Made by a program: the position numbers and the translations under genes. Below, in pieces: positions 1 through 9,494 of a stretch of DNA of 64,000 nucleotides; the first letter of the stretch is position 1, and each line of letters begins with the position of its first letter. Source of the DNA: Stieleria neptunia (GTDB lineage: Bacteria > Planctomycetota > Planctomycetia > Pirellulales > Pirellulaceae); NCBI RefSeq assembly GCF_007754155.1, contig NZ_CP037423.1, positions 3,782,001 to 3,846,000 of the forward strand, read 5' to 3'. The notes under the pieces are model-generated. The model ran no database searches, was not told the DNA's origin, and was given only the letters and a program-made list of their open reading frames with translations.

Positions 1-1081
1 TGCCGATTCGAATCCCAGACGGGTCCATCGGCTTACGCTTGTCGAACGGAATCATGTTCATGTTGACCGTGATTCCACAGCTGTCCAACACGGACTCGGC
101 GACTTTCCCGCCCAAGCCGACCGAGGTGACATCGACCAGCATCAGGTGGTTGTCGGTGCCGCCGCTGACCAAGGGCAATCCGGCCGCGATGAGCGTTTCG
201 GCCAAGACTTTGGCGTTGTCCACCACGGCCTGGGCGTAGACGCGGTACTCGTCGGTCAGCGCTTCAGCAAAACAAACCGCCTTGCCCGCGATCACGTGCA
301 TCAGCGGGCCGCCCTGGGTCCCGGGGAACACGTTTCGGTTGATCAGTTTGGCGTGTTCTTCCTTGCACAGGATCAAACCGCCGCGGGGACCACGCAGCGT
401 TTTGTGCGTCGTCGTGGTGACATAGTCGGCCAACCCGACGGGGCTGTTGTGAATCTTTGCCGCCACCAGCCCGGCGTAGTGTGCCATGTCCACCATCAGC
501 CGCGCGCCGACTTCCTCGGCGATCTCGGCGAACTTGTCGTGGGGGATTTCGCGGGGGTAGGCACTCGCACCGGCGACGATCAGCTTCGGCTTGTGCTCGC
601 GGGCCAGCGAGGCGATCTGGTCAAAATCCAATCGGTTCGTGTCCTGGGTCACGCCATACGAGTGGAAATCGTACAGCTGGCCGCTGATGTTCAGCTTCAT
701 GCCGTGCGTCAAGTGACCGCCCTGGGCCAAATCGAGTCCCAGAACCTTGTCACCGGGTTTCAGACACGACAGGTAGACCGCCGTGTTGGCTTGGGAACCG
801 CTGTGGGGTTGGACGTTTGCCACCTCGGCACCGAACAACTGCTTAGCCCGCTCGATGGCAAGCGATTCGACCACATCAACGTGTTCGCAACCGCCGTAAT
901 ATCGGCGGCCGGGGTAACCTTCGGCGTACTTGTTGGTCAGCACACTGCCGGCGGCCTGCATGACTGCGAAACTGGTGTAGTTCTCACTGGCAATCATTTC
1001 CAGGCCATCGCGTTGACGGCTGGCTTCGTCCTGGATGGCGTCCCAAATTTGGGGGTCTTGTTGTTGGAGCGGATTCATCAT
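1..1081 (-). CDS. glyA: Serine hydroxymethyltransferase, N-terminal ~360 residues (runs off the left edge)
   Basis: Converts serine plus tetrahydrofolate to glycine plus 5,10-methylene-THF, a PLP enzyme of cytosolic one-carbon metabolism. Reading the reverse strand from 1078 gives [18 protein letters not shown], then the SHMT signatures [21 protein letters not shown] and [16 protein letters not shown], and the PLP-lysine motif [14 protein letters not shown] at about residue 226. All are diagnostic of GlyA. Two adjacent ATGs (1081 and 1078) follow an AAGG ribosome-binding site; either could be the start. The frame stays open to base 1, so the C-terminal ~60 residues lie outside the window. No abnormality is visible in the part seen. 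Confidence 0.96.
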   Translation of the reverse strand, partial: MMNPLQQQDPQIWDAIQDEASRQRDGLEMIASENYTSFAVMQAAGSVLTNKYAEGYPGRRYYGGCEHVDVVESLAIERAKQLFGAEVANVQPHSGSQANTAVYLSCLKPGDKVLGLDLAQGGHLTHGMKLNISGQLYDFHSYGVTQDTNRLDFDQIASLAREHKPKLIVAGASAYPREIPHDKFAEIAEEVGARLMVDMAHYAGLVAAKIHNSPVGLADYVTTTTHKTLRGPRGGLILCKEEHAKLINRNVFPGTQGGPLMHVIAGKAVCFAEALTDEYRVYAQAVVDNAKVLAETLIAAGLPLVSGGTDNHLMLVDVTSVGLGGKVAESVLDSCGITVNMNMIPFDKRKPMDPSGIRIG

Positions 1082-1379
1082 GGCCTTGCAGGGAGAAATG
1101 CCTGGAAATTGGAATTCGGGAACGGGGAGTTGTCCCGCAGCTTCTCAGGGATTGTTGATGGGGAACCAAAACCAGTCAATCCTTGGCACTTCGGAACGAG
1201 CACCCCGAATCACGGTTTTGACGCCCACGCGGCACGCCTGTCCGAGCCCCTGCGGTCGCGAGCGGAGCCCTCCGTTGCGATGGCGGATCGCCTGGCCCAC
1301 CCCGGCGGACTCCTCCTGTGACCGCAACGCGAGCCCTCGGAAGAACCGATCTCGGCCGCAGATTCGTAAAAACTATCCC

Positions 1380-1395
1380 ATTTCAATGTTGAAAT
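1380..1395. promoter_or_regulatory. Operator-like inverted repeat between glyA and the metalloprotease gene
   Basis: ATTTCAA-TG-TTGAAAT is a perfect 7-bp inverted repeat in the 497-bp divergent intergenic region 1082-1578, which otherwise contains no convincing gene. A dimeric regulator could bind here, but nothing identifies it. Confidence 0.3.
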
Positions 1396-1587
1396 CGGTA
1401 CAATCCATTGTTTGGTTTGGGCAGCTTTTGCCGGTTCGACCTGTAATGGTTTTTCACGGTCCGCTACCCGATCGCGCCTCGGCAGGTGCTTGATGGCCCT
1501 GGCCGCCGCCCGCCGACCCCCGCCCCGCCCAAAGCGTGACCTACGCTTGCTTCGTTTCCGTTTTCACCTGATGCTCGAGTGCCTGGA

Positions 1588-4578
1588 ATGAAATACGCCG
1601 TCGCCGGTTTTGTTTTTTTGCTAACTCTTTCTGCGGCTCAGCGTCGCGTTTCTGCGGCCGATTTGCCCCCTTTCGACAAAGTTTCCGAGGGCTACGAAAA
1701 AGTCCCGGTCTCGGACCAAGAGAATCGCAAGGGATTTTTCAACGTCTGGCAGCGGTCCAAAGACGCGCAGCTGCTGGCCGAATTGCCGAAAAATTTTGCG
1801 ACCAAGAGCTACTTCATCGCGCTGACGGTCAGCAGCGGTGACACCTATGCCGGTTTGCAATCCGGGGAACTGGTCGTCAAGTGGCGCCAGTATGACGATC
1901 GGCTGGCCCTGATCGCGCCCAACCTGTCGATCCGTGCCACCGGCGATCCGGAATCCAAGGCGTCGGTCAAACGCTTGTTCACCGACAAAGTCTTGCTGGA
2001 CATCCCGATCGTCGCCAAAGGCAGTGCGGGCGGTCCGGTGATCGATCTGGACTCGCTGTTGCTGGGTAACGCCAGCACGTTCTTCGGACGAAGTGTCCGC
2101 ATCTCCAACTCACGAATCAAAAAAATTGAGTCGATCAAGGTCTTCCCGTCCAACGTGGAAGTCGCTCTGGAGACCGTCGGTGCGGCCGGTCGCTTTCAAA
2201 CCCTGCACTACTCCTTCAGCGAAGTCCCCAGTCCGTCCAGCGGTTTCAAACCACGTCTGGCCGATCAGCGGGTCGGGTTCTTCACCACCACGTACTCCGA
2301 CCTCAGCAAGTACACCGACGACGAGACCCGGATCCGTTACATCAATCGCTGGAACTTGGAGAAACGCGATTCGAAACTGAAGCTGAGCCCGCCCAAAAAA
2401 CCGATCATTTTCTACGTCGAACACACCGCCCCGGTCCGCTATCGCCGGTTCATCCGCGCCGGCGTCGACTACTGGAACAAAGCCTTTGAAAAGGTCGGCA
2501 TCGTCAACGCGATCGAAGTCCATTACCAAGACGCCCAAAGCGGCGCCCACATGGAAAAGGATCCCGAAGATGTTCGTTACAACTTCGTTCGCTGGTTGAA
2601 CAATGACATCGGCACCGCGATCGGCCCCAGTCGCGTCCACCCGATGACCGGCGAGATCCTCGACGCCGACATCATTTTGACCGACGGCTGGATTCGCCAC
2701 TACAACTACCAGTACGACGACTTGCTGCCCAAGCTGGCGATGGAAGGGGCCAGCCCGGAAACCTTGGCCTGGCTCAGCGAACACCCCTCCTGGGACCCCC
2801 GCGTCCGCATGACCTCCCCCTCCAAGGTCTCGCAAGTTCGCCAACAGATCGCCCGAGACGCCCAGAAACCCTACGCGGGGTTCTCCATGGCCGCCGCCGA
2901 TTCGTCGCTGATCGGCGACGATGAGTTTGACGGATTGATCGGTCACCTCAGCCAAAAGAATGGCATGTGCATGGCCGCCAACGCCCGCAGTCTGGACCTC
3001 GCGGTCGCCCGGATGGATTGGGCCCTGGCCATGATGGATGACAAACCCAAGTCCGAGACCGAAGACAAAAAGGACGACGAGAAAGAGGAAGAGGAAGAGG
3101 AAGCGTCGGACAAGGAGGACGCCGATGACAAAGACGACGCCGCCGACAAGAAAGAGGGCGACAAGGAAGACGACGACAAGGACGCGGACAAAAAAGATGA
3201 CGACAAGGAAGACGAAGACGAGAAGAAGGACGACGAGAAGAAGGACGATTCGGCAGACATGCTCGATGGCATGCCCGATTGGTTCGTCGGTCCGCTGCTG
3301 GCCGATCTGGTCGCCCACGAAGTCGGACATACCCTCGGATTGCGGCACAACTTCAAAGGCTCGGCGCTGCACTCGCTGGACAAAATCAACAGCGAAGAAC
3401 TCAAGGGCAAAGAAGTCTTCACCGCCTCGGTGATGGACTACATCCCGATCAACTTCCGCTACGAAAGCGGCGAAGTCCAAGGGGATTACACCATGATCGA
3501 CATCGGTCCGTATGACTATTGGGCGATCGAATACGGTTACACCTTCGACGACAAAGCTCTGCCGAAGATTCTCAAGCGTTGCGTCGAACCGGAACTGCAA
3601 TACGCGACCGACGAAGACACCAACGGCCCCGATCCGCTCGCCCGTCGCTACGACTTCTCCGCCAATCCGCTCGACTACGCTCAAGAGCAGATGAAGTTGG
3701 TCAAGCTCTATCGCGAACGCATCCTGGACAAGTTTGTCAAAGACGGTGACAGCTGGGCCAAGGCACGTCGCGGCTACGAGTTGACGCTGTCGATCCAAAC
3801 CCGCGCGGCAAGCATGATGGCCAACTGGGTCGGCGGCGCGTTCGTCAACCGAGACAAGAAGGGGGATCCGAATGATCGACCCCCGGTCGTCGTCGTGCCG
3901 GCGAAACAGCAACGCGAAGCGATGCAATTCGTGATCGACCAGACCTTCAACGACAATGCCTTCGGCTTGACGCCCAAGTTGCTCGAGCGAATGACCTCCG
4001 ATCAATGGCTCGACGGCGGTGCCCATTTCGGAACGTCCGGTGAAGCGACCTGGCCGATTCACGATCGTGTGCTCGGTCTGCAAGCTTCCGCACTGACCTG
4101 GTTGATGAGCCCCACGACGCTGCGTCGTGTCTATGACAACGAACTTCGTCTGCCCGCCGAAGACGATGCGTTGACGCTGCCTGAACTGCTTACCACGATC
4201 AGCACTGCCGCCTGGACGGAGCTGGAATCCGATTGCCCCGAAAACCGCAGCAATCGCCAGCCGATGATCAGCTCGCTCCGCCGCAACCTGCAGCAAGAGC
4301 ACGTGCAACGGCTGATCGATCTGATCCTGGAGAAAAACGACGGCGCGGCGGCCTACAAGCCGATCGGTGACCTGGCACGCATGCAACTGGTCGATCTGAT
4401 GGAAAAGATCGACATGCGACTGAAGAAGTGCGAGAAGAAAATGGACGCCTACTCACGCGCCCATCTTCATGAAGTCTCGATGCGGATCGAGCAAGCGCTC
4501 AAGGCCGGTTACACCTATAATTCAGCCAAGGCGCCCAGCCTTTCCAGAATGCTGATTTTCGGTGAAGCGGAAGAGTAA
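1588..4578 (+). CDS. Secreted zinc-dependent metalloprotease (DUF5117/DUF5118-like) with acidic insert
   Basis: Predicted exported zinc metallopeptidase of the gluzincin/metzincin-like family common in planctomycetes. The first ~26 residues (MKYAVAGFVFLLTLSAAQ...) form a Sec signal peptide. The zinc site HEVGHTLGLRHNF lies at about residue 576: HExxH, with a third His in the extended GxRHN motif. The upstream GFFTTTYSDL and later SVMDYIPINF segments also fit the family. Between about residues 485 and 557, just before the catalytic helix, sits a ~70-residue stretch made almost only of Asp, Glu and Lys, which is not a normal part of the fold. I chose ATG 1588; an in-frame GTG at 1579 adds three residues. 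A strong terminator follows the gene. Substrate unknown. Confidence 0.85.
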   Translation: MKYAVAGFVFLLTLSAAQRRVSAADLPPFDKVSEGYEKVPVSDQENRKGFFNVWQRSKDAQLLAELPKNFATKSYFIALTVSSGDTYAGLQSGELVVKWRQYDDRLALIAPNLSIRATGDPESKASVKRLFTDKVLLDIPIVAKGSAGGPVIDLDSLLLGNASTFFGRSVRISNSRIKKIESIKVFPSNVEVALETVGAAGRFQTLHYSFSEVPSPSSGFKPRLADQRVGFFTTTYSDLSKYTDDETRIRYINRWNLEKRDSKLKLSPPKKPIIFYVEHTAPVRYRRFIRAGVDYWNKAFEKVGIVNAIEVHYQDAQSGAHMEKDPEDVRYNFVRWLNNDIGTAIGPSRVHPMTGEILDADIILTDGWIRHYNYQYDDLLPKLAMEGASPETLAWLSEHPSWDPRVRMTSPSKVSQVRQQIARDAQKPYAGFSMAAADSSLIGDDEFDGLIGHLSQKNGMCMAANARSLDLAVARMDWALAMMDDKPKSETEDKKDDEKEEEEEEASDKEDADDKDDAADKKEGDKEDDDKDADKKDDDKEDEDEKKDDEKKDDSADMLDGMPDWFVGPLLADLVAHEVGHTLGLRHNFKGSALHSLDKINSEELKGKEVFTASVMDYIPINFRYESGEVQGDYTMIDIGPYDYWAIEYGYTFDDKALPKILKRCVEPELQYATDEDTNGPDPLARRYDFSANPLDYAQEQMKLVKLYRERILDKFVKDGDSWAKARRGYELTLSIQTRAASMMANWVGGAFVNRDKKGDPNDRPPVVVVPAKQQREAMQFVIDQTFNDNAFGLTPKLLERMTSDQWLDGGAHFGTSGEATWPIHDRVLGLQASALTWLMSPTTLRRVYDNELRLPAEDDALTLPELLTTISTAAWTELESDCPENRSNRQPMISSLRRNLQQEHVQRLIDLILEKNDGAAAYKPIGDLARMQLVDLMEKIDMRLKKCEKKMDAYSRAHLHEVSMRIEQALKAGYTYNSAKAPSLSRMLIFGEAEE

Positions 4579-4606
4579 TTCGACGCGCCCGTTATGACTT
4601 TCGACG

Positions 4607-4641
4607 CACGGCCTCTCCCGCCAGAGAGGCCGTGTTTTTTA
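4607..4641 (+). terminator. Rho-independent terminator, probably bidirectional
   Basis: Perfect 11-bp stem CACGGCCTCTC / GAGAGGCCGTG with a 6-nt loop, followed by TTTTTT. It sits between the convergent metalloprotease and acetyltransferase genes; the T-run overlaps the acetyltransferase stop codon. Confidence 0.9.
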
Positions 4642-5235
4642 TTGCCTCGCGTTGATCAGAAACGTCAAGTGCGTCTTCACGGTCGGCCACTCCCCCGCGA
4701 TGACGGAATACACGCAGGTGTCTCGTAGCGTCCCGTCGGCCAAGACCTGATGGTTCCGCAAGATGCCGTCCAGCTTCGCGCCCAGACGTTCGATCGCCGC
4801 GCGGCTGCGTCGGTTGAAAAAGTGCGTGCGAAATTCGACGGCGATGCAATCCATCGTTTCAAACGCCTGCGTCAGCAAAAGCAGCTTGCACCGTGTGTTC
4901 AGCCCGCTGCGCCAAACCGATTGGCGATACCAAGTCGACCCGATCTCCAGGCGTCGATTCGCTTCGTCGATGTTCATGTACGTGGTCATTCCGACCGCCT
5001 TGCCCGATGCCTCGTCGATGATCGCAAACGGCAACATCGACCGCCGCGCGTACAACTCAAGTCGACGCTTGATCTCGCCAGCCATCGCGTCGGGCTCGGG
5101 CACGCTGGTGTACCAGAGTTCCCACAGGCGACCGTCGCGTGCCGATTCAACCAGTTCATCGTGATGACGTGGATCGAGCAATTCCAGTCGGACACCCTCG
5201 CCAGCAAGCGTCACCGCATCCAACCATCCCGTCAT
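4639..5235 (-). CDS. GNAT-family N-acetyltransferase (RimJ/RimL-like)
   Basis: 198-residue acetyl-CoA-dependent N-acetyltransferase. The order of segments is typical of the RimJ/RimL protein-acetyltransferase group: GEGVRLELLDPRHHDELVES at the N-terminus, PFAIIDEASGKAVGMTTYMN, RRLEIGSTWYRQSVWRSGLN in the acetyl-CoA region, then AVEFRTHFFNRRSRAAIERL. The last segment matches the RTxxxNxxSxxAxxRLGA motif of the family. The start at 5235 directly follows the tandem-repeat spacer. The acceptor (protein N-terminus, antibiotic or small amine) cannot be inferred. Confidence 0.88.
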   Translation of the reverse strand: MTGWLDAVTLAGEGVRLELLDPRHHDELVESARDGRLWELWYTSVPEPDAMAGEIKRRLELYARRSMLPFAIIDEASGKAVGMTTYMNIDEANRRLEIGSTWYRQSVWRSGLNTRCKLLLLTQAFETMDCIAVEFRTHFFNRRSRAAIERLGAKLDGILRNHQVLADGTLRDTCVYSVIAGEWPTVKTHLTFLINARQ

Positions 5236-5362
5236 CCTGTCACCCCATCATTCCACCATTCCATCATCCTGTCACCCCATCATTCCGCCACCCCATCATT
5301 CTGCCACCCCATCATTCTGCCTTCCCATCGTTTTGCCCCCATCGTCTTGCCTCACCGTTCTG
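5236..5362. repeat. Degenerate ~16-bp tandem repeat spacer
   Basis: About seven imperfect copies of a CCCCATCATTCTGCCA-like unit fill the gap between the acetyltransferase start and the glycosyltransferase stop. The later copies drift toward TCCCATCGTTTTGCCC. The tract is strongly strand-asymmetric (C/T on the + strand). It has no coding sense and probably arose by slippage. Confidence 0.8.
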
Positions 5363-5382
5363 ACCTCCCGTCACCCACCCCC

Positions 5383-6270
5383 TCAAGCCGCCTCCCGGAC
5401 CTCATCCAGCCCCTGCTGTGCCCGGGTGATTCCCATCTTCCGCACGCGGAGGCGGATGTCTCGATTGCGCTGCCAGTCTTCGTCGTTGACGTAGCCGCGG
5501 TCATGGTCCAGGTGATAGCAGACCGCACGGTGTCGGATTTGCATCCCCAGCACACCGGCATTTTCGAGTCGTTCACCGAGTTCACGGTCCAGTCCGCCGT
5601 ACCGCATCTCGTGATTAAATCCATTGGCGGCAACGACATCCGTTTTCCAGGCCGATGCGTTGTGGCCGTTGAATGTCGGGCGTGTCGTCGTGGCCAGGTC
5701 CAGCACCTTGGCCAGGCCGGGTCGGTTTTGGATCCACAACCATTTGGCGGGAACGTCGTCGCCGTTGTGTTTCAGCCAAACGGGGTCGGTGAAATCCTGG
5801 TACGCGACTTCGCCGGCCAGGATTCGATCGGTCAACGCACGTTCCAGACGATAACAGCCGCCGGACAAAAAGCGGCCCGGCGCGGCGAGCCGCAGGTGTT
5901 CGGCGACAAAGTCACGGCGCGGGACACAGTCGCCGTCGGTGAAGATCAGGTAGTCGCCCCGGGCCGCAGCGATGGCGCGATTTAGGATCCGAGTCTTGCC
6001 GAACCCCTGGTGCGTCTGGGAAACGTAACGGACTCGAAAGTCGGTGCGTGTGGCAAACTCATCGATCACCCCGCGCGTCTCTTCCGTCCGGCCGTCTTCG
6101 CCGACCACGATTTCAAAGTCTCGGCAGGTCTGATGGGCAAACCCCTTGAGCACTTGGCGGAGGTAATGGGGCGACCGAAACGTTGTCATGATGACGGACG
6201 CGGAAACGGGAGCGGGCTGGTCGGCGGCCGGGCGGGCGGGCGGACGGGCGGGCGGACGGTGCGAATCCAT
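5383..6270 (-). CDS. Family 2 glycosyltransferase
   Basis: GT-A-fold glycosyltransferase that moves a sugar from a nucleotide-sugar donor onto an unknown acceptor, probably a cell-surface glycan. SASVIMTTFRSPHYLRQVL gives the first beta strand of the fold, FEIVVGEDG the nucleotide pocket, and YLIFTDGDCVPRRDF the DxD-type metal site at about residue 111. The C-terminal FNGHNASAW and YGGLDRELGERLENAG segments match the galactosyltransferase-type acceptor region. An open frame continues upstream to 6531, but ATG 6270 follows an AAAGAG ribosome-binding site and the extra residues look random. Residues 5-14 (RPPARPPARP) are a low-complexity Pro/Arg/Ala stretch. Confidence 0.87.
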   Translation of the reverse strand: MDSHRPPARPPARPAADQPAPVSASVIMTTFRSPHYLRQVLKGFAHQTCRDFEIVVGEDGRTEETRGVIDEFATRTDFRVRYVSQTHQGFGKTRILNRAIAAARGDYLIFTDGDCVPRRDFVAEHLRLAAPGRFLSGGCYRLERALTDRILAGEVAYQDFTDPVWLKHNGDDVPAKWLWIQNRPGLAKVLDLATTTRPTFNGHNASAWKTDVVAANGFNHEMRYGGLDRELGERLENAGVLGMQIRHRAVCYHLDHDRGYVNDEDWQRNRDIRLRVRKMGITRAQQGLDEVREAA

Positions 6271-6485
6271 TCGTCGACACTCTTTGGCAGGGCTGAGAAG
6301 GCGGTTTGGCGTAGTAAACAGCAAGACCTGGAGGCGGGTAAAGATTGATCTGACCAATTGACATCGACCTGGACCGTTTCGGCAGGGTATCGAAGGCGTG
6401 TCGCCCCCCGCGCCCGAGCGAGCATCACGCACGCGTGTTCGGGGAAACCGTGCCATGGCCCACTCCTGCCCCAGGTCACTCCACC

Positions 6486-8234
6486 ATGCTCCCTGCGCAA
6501 CTCGATCCAGCCCGCCCCGAATCTGCCCCAACTGGCGTCCGGTTCTCCCACCGCGTCACCCGAGACCTCGTTTTGCTGGCACTACTGGTCGTGACCGGCT
6601 GCTCCGGCGAACGCGGCGGACAGGCGATGGGGGAGCCGGAAGCACATGCCCCGGAAGCACATGCCCCGGAAGCACAGATCGAGGCGATTCAGCCGGCTCC
6701 GGAGGTCGATTCCGACGTCAGGTTGGCCCGGGAAGCCCCGCCCGCATCCGCGGCGGTGCCGCCGACGATCGACCGGGGCGCCCGGAAATCCGCCGATCCC
6801 GTGTTCCAGTCGGATTCCGAGCCGTCGATGGCGTTCTCGTCCGAAATGGTACCCCGTTCACTTTCTGAGCCGCCGCCGCCCCCGCCGATGGCCGCCCGGG
6901 TTGCCGAGCCGGCGCCGACGGACCCGATCGCGACGGGCCCTTTCGCCTCGCTGCCCGCCGGCGCGTCCCATGACGCCGATCGAGCGTTCGCGACCGTGGC
7001 CGTTTACTACGCCACCGACCGCCAGCGAGATTCGCTTGCCTTGTCCGACTACAACGTCAGCGGCAACCGCGACGCGTTGGTGTTGTTGGGCGGTTCGTCG
7101 ATCGTCTTTCTCGCCCTCGCCGGGTTCGGCGTGTTGCGGCGTCGTCCCCAAGCCGCCTTGGGGTTCTCCGCGTTCGGCGTTGTTTCCGCCCTGGCCGCTT
7201 CGGCCGTTCTGCTCTCTGGCACCGCCAACATCGAAAAGCACGGCGTGACGTACAGCGCAGACCGGGGAACCCTGGTCAAAGGGATCGCCGAAGTGACGGT
7301 GCCGGACACGCACCAACGCGGCATGGTCGAGCGCCCCAGCTTGTTGAGATTTGAGATTCGCGAAGACCAGCGGGAACACGTTGTCCTGACCAGTGCGATC
7401 GAGCTTTCCGATTCCGATTTTCAGCGACGGCTCGCCGAGACCGTGGCGTTGTCGCCGAGCCAAGACCTGCTCGTCTTCATTCACGGCTACAATGTCGACT
7501 TCCAATCGGCGATTCGACGGACCGCCCAGATCGCGGTCGACCTGCCCTTCGAAGGCGTTCCGGTGTGTTACAGTTGGCCCAGTCAAGGCACGCTGCTGGG
7601 CTACACGGTCGATGAAAACAACGCCGCCTGGACCCAAACCCACCTCAAGCAATTCCTGCTCGATCTGGCCCATCAAAGCGGTGCCCGTTCGATCAACGTC
7701 GTCGCCCACAGCATGGGAAACCGGCCGACGACCGGCGCGCTGGTCGAAATCGGATGGCAGCAGCGACAAACCGACAGCCAACCGTCCGCCCTGTTCGACC
7801 GCGTCGTGTTGGCCGCACCCGACGTGGACGCCGATCGGTTTCGCCGCGACTTGGCACCCGCGCTGACCTCCGTCGCCGAGCACGTCACGCTCTATGCCTC
7901 CTCCGACGATCAAGCGTTGATCGCATCCAAACAAGTGCACGGCTACCCCCGCGCCGGCGAGAGTGGCGACGACATCGTGGTGGTGCCGGGCGTTGAAACC
8001 ATCGATGTCAGCGGGATCGACCTCAGCCTGCTCGGGCACAGCTATTACGGCGACGCCCCGTCGATGCTACAGGATCTGTACCAGCTCGTCCGCAACCGAC
8101 TGCCCGCGACCCAGCGACCCCAACTCGTTCCAAGACCCCTCGGCGCACTGACCTACTGGCAACTGATCGGGCAACCCAGCGGCCAACATCGGTTCTCCGC
8201 CGAACCCTCGCCGATCGATTCGCCGATCAAATAG
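6486..8234 (+). CDS. Lipoprotein alpha/beta hydrolase (DUF900 family)
   Basis: Predicted envelope lipoprotein with a DUF900 serine-hydrolase domain. The N-terminus has a hydrophobic run ending LALLVVTGCSGE, a lipobox with Cys at about residue 37, then a Pro/Ala-rich linker. VAVYYATDRQ (about residue 175) is the usual DUF900 entry strand. It is followed by two hydrophobic helices (about residues 198-245) that are not part of the standard hydrolase domain. DLLVFIHGYNVDF (about 332) and NVVAHSMGN (nucleophile Ser at about 407) form the oxyanion and nucleophile-elbow motifs; VVLAAPDVDAD and a late GHSYYG His complete the triad region. ATG 6486 is the first start that gives the lipoprotein signal. 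Substrate unknown. Confidence 0.82.
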   Translation: MLPAQLDPARPESAPTGVRFSHRVTRDLVLLALLVVTGCSGERGGQAMGEPEAHAPEAHAPEAQIEAIQPAPEVDSDVRLAREAPPASAAVPPTIDRGARKSADPVFQSDSEPSMAFSSEMVPRSLSEPPPPPPMAARVAEPAPTDPIATGPFASLPAGASHDADRAFATVAVYYATDRQRDSLALSDYNVSGNRDALVLLGGSSIVFLALAGFGVLRRRPQAALGFSAFGVVSALAASAVLLSGTANIEKHGVTYSADRGTLVKGIAEVTVPDTHQRGMVERPSLLRFEIREDQREHVVLTSAIELSDSDFQRRLAETVALSPSQDLLVFIHGYNVDFQSAIRRTAQIAVDLPFEGVPVCYSWPSQGTLLGYTVDENNAAWTQTHLKQFLLDLAHQSGARSINVVAHSMGNRPTTGALVEIGWQQRQTDSQPSALFDRVVLAAPDVDADRFRRDLAPALTSVAEHVTLYASSDDQALIASKQVHGYPRAGESGDDIVVVPGVETIDVSGIDLSLLGHSYYGDAPSMLQDLYQLVRNRLPATQRPQLVPRPLGALTYWQLIGQPSGQHRFSAEPSPIDSPIK

Positions 8235-8412
8235 CAACGCCACATCGGGGGCCTCGTCGTCCCGCACCCCGACCGTTCGGATCGCTCGATTCCCCGGTGC
8301 ATCAAGCCAAGAAGTCACGCTCCTGGCGTGCCTGGGGGGCTACCCATCTGAAACCGCGCTCCCTGGGGGATATCGATTGTGTAGCGTCAGGATATGGCAA
8401 CCGATTTAGTCT

Positions 8413-8759
8413 CTCTCCCTCTGGGGGTTCTTCGCGGATTTTAGTGGGTGCTCTCGAATACTCGGGGAAGGTTTTTTGAGGGATGACTGCGATGTCCGAT
8501 GGTTCTGTTCTGTTCGGTAGGATGGCGAAGCCAGGTGAAGCGGAGGCGGGCTCTGCGGAGGAGCAACCCACCTAGGAATCACCAGGTCTGCGATGCGGCG
8601 AAGGTGCTTCGTGCCCTCCGCCGGCCCGCGTCGCCGGAGGGGCGTTTGAACCGAGCGTTTGTCGTCCAACACTCATTCGGACATCGCAGCAATGCCTCAA
8701 AAAACCTGGGTCCTGAGTGATTAGCCGTTAAAATCCACGAAGAACCCCCGCTGGGAGAG
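8413..8759. mobile_element. 347-bp terminal-inverted-repeat element, copy 1
   Basis: Non-coding unit with imperfect ~90-bp inverted ends. The left arm starts CTCTCCCTCTGGGGGTTC and the right arm is its near-complement ending CTGGGAGAG. Both arms contain a TTTTTTGAGG tract and GCGATGTCCGA. A second copy lies at 60478-60826, embedded in the same flanks but with the core in the opposite orientation. There is no transposase inside, so it is MITE- or BIME-like. Short open frames across it are artefacts of the palindromic sequence. Confidence 0.8.
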
Positions 8760-8880
8760 ACGGCGTTTGCGCAGCAAGCAAACGCCAGAGGGGGCCGGCG
8801 CTGACAAAAGTCTTGGCGTCTTGCGCTGCGATGAAATCCGCCTCCTCTGAAATCGACGTCCGGTACACGGGAGGGGCGCG
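8760..8880. repeat. Conserved right flank of the TIR element, with hairpin
   Basis: Begins with the hairpin GGCGTTTGC-GCAGCAA-GCAAACGCC (8762-8786), followed by a block ending near AATCGACGTCC. The same block, in the same orientation, follows copy 2 at about 60827-60935, so it belongs to the repeated unit even though the core beside it is inverted. Confidence 0.7.
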
Positions 8881-8892
8881 GAGGAGTTAACG

Positions 8893-8990
8893 CGCCCAGC
8901 GGGGAGGGTCGATGTGGCTCCGAATCGCTCAGCGACGACCGCTCGCCTCTCCCCTCGCTGCGCTCGACCCTCCCTGCCAGGGAGGGTGAC
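8893..8990. repeat. GC-rich inverted-repeat element, family with 51844-51986
   Basis: Contains GGGAGGGTCGA near its left end and its near-complement TCGACCCTCCC near its right end, plus the CCCTCGCTGCGCTCGACC core and a terminal CAGGGAGGGTGAC. Closely related sequence occurs at 51844-51986. No gene lies in 8235-9083 apart from these repeats. Confidence 0.65.
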
Positions 8991-9083
8991 TGAAGTTGTG
9001 TCGACACCCATGCCCTAAAACGGAGCGCGACGACAGGTCTTGGGATCTGCCCGAAGACCGACGTTCCAAAAAGGGACCGCGAC

Positions 9084-9494
9084 TCAGATAGAAACCGGCA
9101 CCGAGTGGTCGTGATCGGATTCGATTGCGGCAGCCACGGGCGCCGGTTCGTTCTCCGGATTCCCGTCGAATTCAAAGATCCGCTCCAGGCGTGTGATGCG
9201 AAACACATCACGAACGGCTTCATTGAGCGAACGCAGTCGCAGGTGGATACCCGAGGCCCTCGATTGGGCCTGTAGCCGGATCAATTCGTTCAGCCCCGCG
9301 CTGCTGATCCAGGTCACTTGGCCGAGATCGACGATCACATCGGTCACCAGACGCTCGCGCGGTTGATCCAGGGCGGCGCTCACCTTGGAAGAAATTTTTC
9401 TGGCCGATTTCCGACGGTTGATCACCTTCAGCGAAGGCGACACGACCATGGAACAGTCGTGGAAATGGATCTCAACTGCCGTAGCTTGACTCAT
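9084..9494 (-). CDS. STAS-domain anti-sigma factor antagonist-like protein
   Basis: 136-residue single-domain STAS protein of the SpoIIAA/RsbV type. In such systems the unphosphorylated form binds an anti-sigma kinase, and phosphorylation of one Ser releases it. The core strand VTDVIVDLGQVTWISSAGLNE contains the conserved D...SSAG loop with the phosphorylatable Ser; the following LRSLNEAVRDVFRITRLERIFEF is the usual helix 3 and final strand. A charged N-terminal extension (RRKSARKISSKV) and an acidic tail flank the domain. No partner kinase or phosphatase is adjacent, so the pathway is unknown. Confidence 0.85.
   Translation of the reverse strand: MSQATAVEIHFHDCSMVVSPSLKVINRRKSARKISSKVSAALDQPRERLVTDVIVDLGQVTWISSAGLNELIRLQAQSRASGIHLRLRSLNEAVRDVFRITRLERIFEFDGNPENEPAPVAAAIESDHDHSVPVSI

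Noticed and set aside
146..1321. 391-aa forward open frame across the glyA region
   Set aside because: It is the complement of glyA; its Gly/Val/Asp-rich composition and lack of any motif mark it as a shadow of the GC-rich gene.
2110..4386. 758-aa reverse open frame opposite the metalloprotease
   Set aside because: It covers the real gene on the other strand, and its Val/Phe/Leu run simply mirrors the Asp/Glu/Lys codons of the insert.
8499..9223. Several open frames across the TIR element
   Set aside because: They read the palindromic repeat and recur at 60509-61105; no protein family and no start signals.
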